Assembly (NCBI GenBank): GCA_046498185.1
Contig: JAWOBE010000042.1
Location: forward strand, 1 to 6,177
Reading direction: 5' to 3'
DNA from: CAYXDR01 sp046498185
GTDB taxonomy: Bacteria > Desulfobacterota > DSM-4660 > Desulfatiglandales > Desulfatiglandaceae
DNA: 6,177 nucleotides
Position numbers and translations under genes: made by a program. The notes beneath the pieces are model-generated. The model searched no databases. It worked only from the letters and a program-made list of their open reading frames with translations, and had not been told where the DNA came from. Positions 1 through 5,395 of the stretch are shown in pieces. Numbering within the stretch: position 1 is the stretch's first letter; each line of letters opens with the position of its first letter.

Positions 1-39
1 TCATCATCAGATAAATTTATAGAGGCCTGGGTATTAAAA

Positions 40-159
40 CTACAGCTGTATGGCCTCATACTCGGCCGCAATCGAATATCTGATCGCTCGAATCAACTCC
101 TGTTTGGAAATTTTCCGTTCATTGGCAAGGCCTGCAAAAAGCGTAGTAAATTCTGGCAT
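40..159 (-). pseudogene. Truncated ferritin-like / rubrerythrin-type protein (N-terminal 39 residues only)
   Basis: The frame opens with ATG at 159 behind a good Shine-Dalgarno (GGGAGG, 8 nt spacing) and reads MPEFTTLFAGLANERKISKQ, then an ELIRAIRYSIAAEYEAIQL helix, before TAG at 40-42. This closely resembles the N-terminus of the roughly 95-residue ferritin-like family whose members include encapsulin-associated ferritins. There the first long helix carries a metal-ligand Glu in the AAEYEAI segment (Glu33 here) and continues with a Tyr where the TAG now stands. The second helix with its ExxH metal site is absent: TAA follows two codons later, and the other frames to the window edge show only weak similarity. 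I read it as a decayed or frameshifted iron-storage/peroxide-defence gene downstream of desulforedoxin. A sequencing error at 35-45 could also explain it. The window ends before the rest could be checked. Confidence 0.6.
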
Positions 160-187
160 TCATCAGCCCTCCCTTTCATAGTTCATT

Positions 188-193
188 ATTATA
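188..193 (-). promoter_or_regulatory. Candidate -10 box for the ferritin-like gene
   Basis: On the minus strand 193-188 reads TATAAT, a perfect sigma-70 -10 element, placing transcription start near 181 and leaving a leader of about 20 nt that just holds the ribosome site. No good -35 is seen at 16-18 bp upstream, so the promoter may be activator-dependent, or the gene may be read through from desulforedoxin. Confidence 0.4.
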
Positions 194-276
194 CCGTTCC
201 CTCGGTTCGGGCCTGCGTAACAGATTCCGACCACGGGCCGCTTTATAACACCCCAAAAACATGGTGGTTAAAGGCC

Positions 277-402
277 TTATTCCAAGGGTTTCATCGTTTC
301 ACCGCAGCAAACCAGTTCTCCGCCTCCTGCCTCTTTAACTTCGACAACGTTTCCGCATATTTCGCATTTGAATATCTCACCTACCTTGTTTGCCTCTACC
401 AT
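277..402 (-). CDS. Desulforedoxin (stand-alone Dx rubredoxin-like protein)
   Basis: This 41-residue protein starts at ATG 402 behind AAAGGAGG with 6 nt spacing and ends with TAA. It has the full desulforedoxin signature: GEIFKCEICGNVVEV with Cys13-x2-Cys16, a Gly-rich turn (AGGGELV), and the adjacent pair Cys32-Cys33 in LVCCGETM. These four Cys bind one Fe(SCys)4 centre in a homodimer, as in the 36-residue Desulfovibrio gigas protein; the same fold forms the N-terminal domain of desulfoferrodoxin (superoxide reductase). No superoxide reductase domain follows, so this is the free electron carrier. It lies between a flavin reductase/ferredoxin pair and a ferritin-like gene, which fits transfer of NAD(P)H electrons to oxygen- or peroxide-reducing partners in the cytoplasm; that role is inferred. 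It is too short for most gene callers. Confidence 0.93.
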   Translation of the reverse strand: MVEANKVGEIFKCEICGNVVEVKEAGGGELVCCGETMKPLE

Positions 403-434
403 TTCACGCCTCCTTTCTTGGATTCTATCAAGTG

Positions 435-464
435 AGAATAAGATTGATACTTTACTCTAGACAA
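435..464 (-). promoter_or_regulatory. Candidate sigma-70 promoter for desulforedoxin
   Basis: On the minus strand a -35 box TTGTCT (464-459) and a -10 box TATTCT (440-435) are separated by 18 bp. Transcription would start about 25 bp upstream of the desulforedoxin start codon. If real, desulforedoxin has its own promoter and is not only read through from the ferredoxin gene about 235 bp upstream. Confidence 0.4.
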
Positions 465-591
465 ATGTCAGGACGGAAGTAATGGGGTCCATACTGTATT
501 CATACCCGTGCACGTGCTGTAATAATCGACTTCATCCAAAGGATCATTCAAAGGAGCTGAAACTCTTTTTGCTCGCAGCGCATACCTCACA

Positions 592-605
592 GGCCTGCAC
601 AGGCC
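592..605. other. Perfect inverted repeat GGCCTG/CAGGCC after the ferredoxin gene
   Basis: Six-base arms with a 2-nt centre lie about 35 bp past the ferredoxin stop. It could form a hairpin at the 3' end of the flavoenzyme-ferredoxin transcript, but no T-run follows on either strand, so it is not a convincing intrinsic terminator. The surrounding 403-637 gap holds no confident gene. Confidence 0.25.
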
Positions 606-637
606 CCAAATACATATGCTTATCCCTGGCAGCAAAT

Positions 638-832
638 TCATTTTTCTATAATGATTGCACGGGTGGGACATTTCATTGCGATATCCTTACAGATCCCTTC
701 CAGGGAATGAGGGACCCTTTCCACGAGTGCCTCCGCCTTCTTGCTTCCTTCCTGGAAACGGAAGATTTGAGGACATTGCATCACACAGATTCCCGTTGAA
801 TCGCACCTGAGCTGATCAACACGTATTTTCAT
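638..832 (-). CDS. Small single-cluster ferredoxin, predicted [3Fe-4S]
   Basis: This 64-residue cytoplasmic electron carrier starts at ATG 832, preceded by a strong AAGGAGGGG about 8 nt away. It matches Desulfovibrio gigas-type monocluster ferredoxins: Cys10-x5-Cys16-x3-Cys20-Pro near the N-terminus and Cys48...Cys55-Pro near the C-terminus. In that family Cys I, II, III and the CP-linked Cys IV hold the cluster, while the other two Cys form a disulfide. Here those would be Cys10, Cys16 and Cys55 as ligands and Cys20/Cys48 as the disulfide pair. The second ligand position is Thr13, not Cys, which favours a [3Fe-4S] cluster, or an open-site [4Fe-4S] cluster. It lies 55 bp downstream of the selenocysteine flavoenzyme and is probably cotranscribed, so it is a candidate electron partner. 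The family assignment is firm; cluster type and partner are inferred. Confidence 0.88.
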   Translation of the reverse strand: MKIRVDQLRCDSTGICVMQCPQIFRFQEGSKKAEALVERVPHSLEGICKDIAMKCPTRAIIIEK

Positions 833-887
833 GGTGCTTCTCCCCTCCTTGCTGCTGGTTCTCTCAGACCACCGGTATCGCCTGATC

Positions 888-2246
888 TCACCTCAATTTC
901 TTCATTGCAACTCGGGCTGCAATGGCCACCGGGTCCCAAACGGGTGAATAGGGAGGAGCATAGCTCAGATCGATGTCCGCTACCTCCTCAAGGGTAAAGC
1001 CGGCCTGCAATGCGGTTGCCAGGATATCTATACGCTTGGCTGCTCCCTCTTTTCCCACGATCTGTCCGCCCAGCAGCCTTCCGCTTCCCTTCTCTGCAAG
1101 TATCTTGACCGAAATAGGCCCCGCCTTCGGGTAATAGCCGGCCCTGGTGGTGCTCTCCGCAACAGCCGCAACATATTCGCGGCCGGTCTGGGCTATCTCC
1201 TTTTCCTGAAGACCGGTTCTGGCGACTTCAAGGGAACAGACCTTGCTGACGGCCGTACCCACGAGGCCGGGGAATGCAGCATATCCTCCGCCGATATTGG
1301 TACCGGCCACCCGCCCGTGCCTGTTGGCCACCGTGCCAAGGGCAATGTTCACCATTTTCCTGCTTATGAGATGAAAGGATTCGGCACAGTCGCCTCCTGC
1401 CCATACGTTTTCAGCAGAGGTCCTCATGGTGTCGTCCACAGCCATGGCCCCGCTATGACCTATATCTATCCCCGCCTCCGCTGCCAGGCCTGTATTGGGT
1501 TTTACCCCTATACCCAGTATAACCAAATCGGCCTGCAAGGTTCTTTTGTCAGTCTTTACCCCGTAAACCCGTCCGTTTTTTGTCTCCAGCCCTGTGAGGC
1601 TTTCCTTTCTAAACAGATGCACCCCCATTTCCTCAAGTGCTTCTGAAACAAGTGCTCCCATGTCCGAATCCAGTGTGCCCATCACCTCGGGGGCCCTTTC
1701 CACCAAGCTTACCTCCATGCCTCGTATCAAGAGGTTTTCAGCCATCTCCAGGCCAATGTAACCCCCTCCGATTACAACTACCTTTTCAGGACGCACCTCT
1801 TCTATATACCGAATCAGCTCCAGGCCGCTTTGCAGGGTATCCACCCCGAACACCCCCCTGGATTCAATCCCTTCAACCGGAGGTTTGAGGGGCACAGCAC
1901 CGGTGGAAATCATGAGCTTGTCAAAGTGCTCCCACCGTCGTGCCGATTCATTCAAAGACTCGATAAGGAGCCGTCCCTGTTTAAGATCAATCTCCTTAAC
2001 TTCGTGGAACAGCTCTACATCGATATTTTGTTTTTCTTTTAAGGTCTTCGGATCTCTGGCAATAAGACTTTGAGGGTCATCGACCACCCGGCCGATTAAA
2101 TACGGAATTCCTCAGGGCGCATAAGAGACATGGCCTCCTTTTTCAAATACCCCGATCTCCAGCTTGCTGTTCATGCGCCTGGCCTTTGCAGCAGCAGTCA
2201 TGCCTGCCGCGTTGCCGCCTATGACGAGAAGTTTTTCTTTTGTCAT
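888..2246 (-). CDS. FAD/NAD(P)H-dependent CoA-disulfide reductase / NADH oxidase family protein with probable selenocysteine at codon 45 (TGA)
   Basis: Read from ATG 2246 (GGGAGGA 5-6 nt upstream) with one TGA as selenocysteine, this gives 452 residues, the normal length for CoA-disulfide reductase, NADH oxidase and NAD(P)H sulfur/polysulfide reductase relatives. Visible parts: FAD dinucleotide motif VIGGNAAG (9-15), FEK acidic residue (35), redox motif VSYAPUGIPY (U45), NAD-binding VVIGGGYIGLE (157-167) with Glu183 ending the second strand, which favours NADH, second FAD motif VWAGGDC (281-287), and a C-terminal dimerisation domain with YYP (371-373) and SYAPPY (428-433), the tyrosines conserved in CoA-disulfide reductases. 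U45 falls on the single active-site Cys (Cys43 of the Staphylococcus aureus enzyme) that forms Cys-SSCoA or Cys-sulfenic acid. There is no C-terminal rhodanese domain. A caller that treats TGA as stop starts at GTG 2087 and loses the FAD motif and active site. The likely reaction is NADH-driven reduction of CoA disulfide, polysulfide, peroxide or O2; the substrate cannot be told from sequence. Confidence 0.9.
2072..2114 (-). promoter_or_regulatory. In-frame UGA (codon 45) with SECIS-like hairpin
   Basis: The UGA is at 2114-2112. Hand folding of the downstream mRNA gives a hairpin from nt 23 to 40 after UGA (2089-2072): a lower 3-bp stem (GGG with CUC, one G-U), a single bulged U (2086), a 4-bp upper stem GGUC/GACC and a short GAU loop starting with G. 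An alternative is GGGU/ACCC with an 8-nt loop starting GG. UGAGG can also pair with CCUCA to close the base. A bulged U below a short upper helix and a G at the start of the loop are features of bacterial SECIS elements recognised by SelB, and the UGA-to-loop distance of about 30 nt is in the reported range. No energy calculation was done. Confidence 0.55.
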
Positions 2247-2310
2247 GTTTTTCCTCCCATCAAGTTTTTCTTCCTTGAAACTTAAGAAGATAGTTAAACA
2301 GATTCTTTAA

Positions 2311-2339
2311 AGTATAGGTTTCCTTTCCCCGGTCGGGAA
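2311..2339 (-). promoter_or_regulatory. Candidate promoter/operator of the selenoprotein-ferredoxin operon
   Basis: On the minus strand a -10-like TATACT (2316-2311) lies about 65 bp upstream of the start codon, but its -35 region (TTCCCG) is poor. Just upstream is a perfect inverted repeat TTCCC-N5-GGGAA (2325-2339) overlapping the -35 position, as expected for an activator or repressor site. This is a weak call made by eye. Confidence 0.25.
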
Positions 2340-2393
2340 TAGGGTAAATCCTGTATCTTAAATCAATGAGAAGTTAGGCAGTACTCCTGTAAG

Positions 2394-2735
2394 ATGACGG
2401 CAATCCTCGAAAACGCGCCCCACACCATACTGGTGGTAGCCACCAACCCCCTGGACATAATGACCTGCATGGCACGCTATTATGCATCCGATTACGGCGT
2501 TCCCGGAACCAGGGTCCTGGGGACCGGCACCATGCTCGATACGGCCAGGTTCCGCTCCCTTCTCGGTCTTCATCTGGGAGTCGACCCTCAGCATGTACAT
2601 GGATATGTCATAGGCGAGCACGGCGATTCCGAAGTCTTGACATAGTCGCTCGTCACGGTGGGTTCAATGCATCTGGGGGATTACTGCGCAGAACAAGACA
2701 TTCCCCTGGACAAAAGGATTCAAGAAGCCCTTTGA
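2394..2735 (+). pseudogene. Internal fragment of L-lactate/malate dehydrogenase
   Basis: The frame reads LENAPHTILVVATNPLDIMT, then VLGTGTMLDTARFRSLLG and VHGYVIGEHGDSEVLT, a clear match to the middle of the NAD-dependent lactate/malate dehydrogenase family (normally about 310 residues). It keeps the catalytic Asp and substrate-binding Arg in LDTARFR and the catalytic His in GEHGDSE. The N-terminal Rossmann half is missing: a stop at 2367-2369 lies just upstream and there is no similarity before about 2391. A TAG (2643-2645) stands where the family has Trp in LTWSLVTVG. The frame then continues as SLVTVGSMHLGDYC...IQEAL to TGA at 2733-2735, with the last 70-80 residues deleted. It is dead by three independent lesions. 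The ARFR/HGDSE version is LDH-like, but many anaerobes use it as malate dehydrogenase; the adjacent Kor-like relic makes that reading attractive. Confidence 0.88.
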
Positions 2736-2917
2736 TGGAAGATGTAAAAGTGATGATTGCCGGCGCGGCCGACGAAGGAGTTCAGACCATTGGAGAGATA
2801 CTTGGAGATTGGAGAAACGGCCTCTGCGCAGGGATATGTCGTCTTCAGCTGGAAGGAATACGAGTCCAGGGTACGGGCAGTCAGAACAGCAGTCACACCC
2901 TGGAATTGAGAATATCA
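2735..2917 (+). pseudogene. N-terminal fragment of a 2-oxoacid:ferredoxin oxidoreductase subunit (PFOR gamma-type domain), frameshifted
   Basis: Three short pieces in changing frames line up with the start of KorA/PorG-type subunits: MEDVKVMIAGAADEGVQTIG plus EIL (2735-2803), then ETASAQGYVVFSWKEYESRV plus R (about 2805-2876), then SQNSSHTLELRIS (2879-2917). Family members read GGAAGEGIQTIG, then GYxVFSWxEYESRIRGG and xNSxxIRIS. One extra base near 2804 and one missing base near 2877 (RGG lost in a G-run) compensate each other. Nothing of the remaining several hundred residues is present; the sequence runs into the glycosyltransferase gene on the other strand. The ATG overlaps the TGA of the dehydrogenase relic (TGATG). 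The intact protein would oxidise a 2-oxoacid such as 2-oxoglutarate to acyl-CoA with ferredoxin. The family assignment rests on the VFSWKEYESRVR block and is fairly secure; the exact substrate class is not. Confidence 0.72.
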
Positions 2918-3999
2918 ATGAAAAAGGACTCGTACTCAGCAGCCGCCCGGTCCCAGGAATGCTCTTCGGCCGATTGCCTCGCTTTCTTTCCCATTTCCTC
3001 CCGAACCATCGGGGCCTCCAGACGCATCAGGGCAGCGCGCAACGCGTCGCTTTCACGGGCAAGAAAACCACTTTCCCCTTCCACTATGAGATCTGCAGCA
3101 CCTGCCAGCGGGCTCGCAATCACAGGAAGCCCGCAAGCCATGGCCTCCAGGATGCTCATTCCGAACGCCTCGCTTAAAGACGGCAGCACCACCACGTCAG
3201 CCAGCGCATAATATTCTTGAATGTCGCCATCCACATGCCCGACGAACCGGATCCTATCCTCCGCCCCGCAGTCAACGGCGAGTTTCCGGTAATGATCGAG
3301 ACGCTCCCCACGGCCGACGACTATCAACCTCATACGCTCCCCGATCGCGGGGATGAGCAGGTCAAGACCTTTACGACGAAACTCTGCTCCCACAAAAAGA
3401 ACCGTCAGATCACGCCGCCCGGCATCGGGGAGAACTCCCGCCGCCTTTCGATACCGGGCTATCGCACCAGGATGAAACCGCTCGAGGTCCACCCCGGGCG
3501 TAATGACCCGCACACCCTCGGTCCGCTTGTAGTATTTCCGGATATCTTCCCGGATGCGGCCCGAGACGGCCACGAGGCCGGTGGAAGCCATCTGCTTCCT
3601 CTCTAGCCACAGATATAAAGCGCTTCTCAGGCTCAGATAAGTTTGATCGATCCTGCGGAAAAAAGGGTAACGGTCCAACCCCGACCGGTAGGAAAAGGTG
3701 TGGATCGTTATCACGTCCTGACTGTATCCGCGTTCGTGCGAATGCACGATGTCGTACTCAGCCCCCCGGAGCAGCCGAGCCGCCTCCCGGGCAAAGGAAA
3801 GAGAGTTCGCAACACTCGAATAGGTGTGGCGGTCGGGCACACGTACATGCCGCATGCCGTCCAGCAGAGATTCATCCACATATCTTGCATAGATGTCGAT
3901 TTCATGTCCCCTGGCCTTCAAGCACCGGGTGACTTCCACCGCGTAACGCTCCGATCCGCCGGAGAGGAGAAAGCTTTTGACGAGAACCGCGATTTTCAA
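2893..3999 (-). CDS. GT4-family glycosyltransferase (GT-B fold), WaaG-like
   Basis: A 368-residue cytoplasmic or membrane-peripheral enzyme that transfers a sugar from a nucleotide donor. The N-terminal acceptor domain begins MKIAVLVKSFLLSGGSERYA, with the GG-x2-R loop of GT4 enzymes. The donor domain has VITPGVDLERF (165-175), FVGAEFRRKG (202-211, phosphate-binding Arg/Lys), and Glu277-x7-Glu285 in SEAFGMSILEAMACGLPVIA, which binds the nucleotide sugar. The RIREDIRKYY segment (148-157) and overall layout resemble the LPS-core glucosyltransferase WaaG, but the acceptor cannot be deduced. The start is TTG 3999, chosen because AAAGGA lies 5 nt upstream and the strand begins exactly there. It is last in a three-gene unit, 36 bp after the methyltransferase. 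Its final 8 codons overlap, antisense, the relic at 2879-2917, so its stop may have been set by that junction. Confidence 0.92.
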   Translation of the reverse strand: MKIAVLVKSFLLSGGSERYAVEVTRCLKARGHEIDIYARYVDESLLDGMRHVRVPDRHTYSSVANSLSFAREAARLLRGAEYDIVHSHERGYSQDVITIHTFSYRSGLDRYPFFRRIDQTYLSLRSALYLWLERKQMASTGLVAVSGRIREDIRKYYKRTEGVRVITPGVDLERFHPGAIARYRKAAGVLPDAGRRDLTVLFVGAEFRRKGLDLLIPAIGERMRLIVVGRGERLDHYRKLAVDCGAEDRIRFVGHVDGDIQEYYALADVVVLPSLSEAFGMSILEAMACGLPVIASPLAGAADLIVEGESGFLARESDALRAALMRLEAPMVREEMGKKARQSAEEHSWDRAAAEYESFFIDILNSRV

Positions 4000-4035
4000 A
4001 ATTTTCCTTTCGTCTCCAGGGTGCCCTTTTTCCTG

Positions 4036-4668
4036 TCACTTGTTCATCAACGCGACATTGGGTGCGGGAAACTCGCAGCGCCAACCGTGACGCCTGGCAA
4101 GATTCAGCAGGGTTACCTCCCGGTAGAATACCACATGCGTCGGATCCCGCCGGTAATACCAGTGGAAAAACCGCGCATCATCAGTCTGGAAAGTGGTCAT
4201 CAGTCCCAGCCAGCCGCCCGGCTTGAGCAGCCCATCGAGCTTCCTGAATTCGTGTGACGGCCGGTGAAAATGCTCTGCCACCTCGGTGCAGGTGATAAAA
4301 TCGTAGGAACGTGAGAGAACATCCCGATCCGGTTCAAAAAACGGGTCGAACAGGGCCACCGAGTGACCCGCTTCCCTGAGCATCGCCGCCAGCGCAGGCC
4401 CCGGTCCGCACCCGTAATCCAGCCCCCGCTGTGAGGCAGGCAAACGACTGAGCAGCGGCCCGGCCAGCTGGTTCAGAAAACCCCTGTAGCCCTCATCTTG
4501 AGGGTCGTTTTGATGAAGAAGGTATTGGGCGATTTCGGTATCCGCGGATGGCAGCTGTGCCGGGTCGACAAACGTTGCCAGGCACACCCGGCAACGCCAG
4601 TAATCCCGATTATCCGCTTTTATGAAAAACCTGCAGGATACGTTTTCACAAACCGGGCACAGCATCAT
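4036..4668 (-). CDS. Class I SAM-dependent methyltransferase with N-terminal zinc ribbon
   Basis: Start set at ATG 4668 (ATGATG, so 4665 is also possible), giving 210 residues. A longer frame to 4764 only adds residues antisense-free but overlapping the upstream gene, with no similarity or ribosome site. The N-terminus is a zinc ribbon, CPVC (Cys4, Cys7) and CRVC (Cys26, Cys29), followed by a Rossmann methyltransferase: motif I LDYGCGPG (83-90), acidic SAM-ribose residue Asp108, EVAEHF (129-134) and LKPGGWLGLMTTF (about 148-160). FHWYYRRDPTHVVFY follows. This layout is typical of small-molecule or sugar methyltransferases in polysaccharide gene clusters (Methyltransf_23 type); the substrate is unknown. 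Its ATG overlaps the TGA of the DksA-like gene by 4 nt (ATGA), so translation is probably coupled. The glycosyltransferase follows, pointing to methylation of a glycan or its precursor. Confidence 0.88.
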   Translation of the reverse strand: MMLCPVCENVSCRFFIKADNRDYWRCRVCLATFVDPAQLPSADTEIAQYLLHQNDPQDEGYRGFLNQLAGPLLSRLPASQRGLDYGCGPGPALAAMLREAGHSVALFDPFFEPDRDVLSRSYDFITCTEVAEHFHRPSHEFRKLDGLLKPGGWLGLMTTFQTDDARFFHWYYRRDPTHVVFYREVTLLNLARRHGWRCEFPAPNVALMNK

Positions 4669-5015
4669 GGGCCCTCTTCCGCCCTCGCACAGGTGATGCA
4701 CAGAGCAGCCGCAGGGTCGAAATCGAGCCTGAGGGGATCGATGTCTTCCTCGCAGGATATGCAAATGCCGTAGTTCCCGGCGTCGATGCGATCGAGAGCT
4801 TCTTTGACCGATTCCATCCGGATCCGTCGCCTCCGCCGACCCTCGGCGGCGATGGCCTGTCCCTGCATGGCATCCATACGCGACAGGCGGCCGACACGGG
4901 ACTGATCCAGGCCCACCGTCCCTGTCGATTCATGCCCCTTTTCATCGTTGCTGATCAACTCAGCCTGCATTGCTTCAAGACGCTGTCGAAAACGGTTCAA
5001 TAATTCACTATCCAT
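4665..5015 (-). CDS. TraR/DksA-family C4 zinc-finger protein
   Basis: This 116-residue protein has an N-terminal helical stretch (MDSELLNRFRQRLEAMQAEL), a basic run RRRRRIR (60-66), and a C-terminal TraR/DksA zinc finger: NYGICISCEEDI with Cys85 and Cys88, then LCITCA with Cys106 and Cys109. Family members enter the secondary channel of RNA polymerase and alter initiation, often with ppGpp. At 116 residues it is shorter than E. coli DksA (151), and the coiled-coil tip reads LDQSRVGRLSRMDAMQ, not the canonical DxxDxA, so DksA-like activity is uncertain. The start at ATG 5015 has only a weak GAG/AAAG ribosome site. It heads the operon with the methyltransferase and glycosyltransferase. No clear promoter is seen in the 169-bp gap upstream (5016-5184), whose only feature is the 12-bp palindrome ACTGAATTCAGT at 5170-5181. 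Confidence 0.9.
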   Translation of the reverse strand: MDSELLNRFRQRLEAMQAELISNDEKGHESTGTVGLDQSRVGRLSRMDAMQGQAIAAEGRRRRRIRMESVKEALDRIDAGNYGICISCEEDIDPLRLDFDPAAALCITCARAEEGP

Positions 5016-5184
5016 GCTTTCTCATTCCGCACTACGAAACACCGAAGAAAGAACGGGGATTCGTTATTCAAATTCCAAGTAAGGTTCGTTACGTGCTGCC
5101 GTATCAATCCTTGATCGTTGTTCTTCAGTTGGCTTGACTTTCTTCGATCCGCTGCAAGATATTATGAGCACTGAATTCAGTTCG

Positions 5185-5394
5185 TCAGTCAAGATCCAAT
5201 GGCGCTTTACATTGATTGCATTTCATCGAGCCCCGAAAAACCTTGTTGCCGCATTCTGGACATACATAGCGAGCCTCTTCGTCCCGAACCCACTTTTCAG
5301 TTCCGAATCTTCGTCGATACGGGACAGACCGCAAGGAGAAATGAACGCGGGATTTATCGCCATATCTTTTGACCTCGATGTCGTGATTTTCCAT
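5185..5394 (-). CDS. Small zinc-ribbon protein of unknown function (possible C-terminal remnant)
   Basis: A 69-residue frame from ATG 5394. I do not recognise a named family. The C-terminal half is a clear zinc ribbon, VCPECGN (Cys45, Cys48) and KCNQCKAP (Cys59, Cys62), ending PLDLD. Before it lies RFGTEKWVRDEEARY, the kind of tryptophan/acidic linker seen before C-terminal ribbons of longer uncharacterised proteins such as DUF3795 types, so this may be a detached tail. The start is poorly supported: the only strong Shine-Dalgarno (AGGAGG, 5419-5414) is 19 nt away and better placed for an ATG at 5404 that stops after two codons. An in-frame TGA precedes the start. It directly follows the brnT relic, where an antitoxin gene would be expected, but bears no resemblance to BrnA. 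Whether it is expressed is open. Confidence 0.55.
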   Translation of the reverse strand: MENHDIEVKRYGDKSRVHFSLRSVPYRRRFGTEKWVRDEEARYVCPECGNKVFRGSMKCNQCKAPLDLD

Positions 5395-5395
5395 A

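Noticed and set aside
181..196. PerR-type operator at the ferritin-like promoter
   Set aside because: TATAATAATGAACTATGA has only loose symmetry to a PerR box; too weak to call.
482..799. 105-residue plus-strand frame opposite the ferredoxin
   Set aside because: It is the antisense of the ferredoxin gene and gap, with no family features.
1317..2073. Plus-strand frames opposite the flavoenzyme
   Set aside because: They are shadows: no motifs, and the minus frame is fully explained.
888..2087. Flavoenzyme gene starting at GTG 2087 (399 residues)
   Set aside because: This start lacks a ribosome site and removes the FAD-binding motif and active site; the frame continues upstream through a TGA at the catalytic position to a well-supported ATG at 2246.
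2643..2645. TAG as pyrrolysine in the dehydrogenase relic
   Set aside because: The gene also lacks its N-terminal half and its C-terminus, and TAG stands at a Trp position; simple decay explains it. The TAG in the ferritin-like frame is followed two codons later by TAA, so it is no better.
3643..4257. 204-residue plus-strand frame
   Set aside because: It is antisense to the glycosyltransferase and methyltransferase, which have clear motifs; GC-rich genes commonly leave long open shadows.
4669..4764. N-terminal extension of the methyltransferase (32 extra residues)
   Set aside because: It overlaps the end of the DksA-like gene, has no ribosome site and no similarity; the zinc ribbon starts right after ATG 4668 or 4665, which overlap the upstream stop in the usual ATGA manner.
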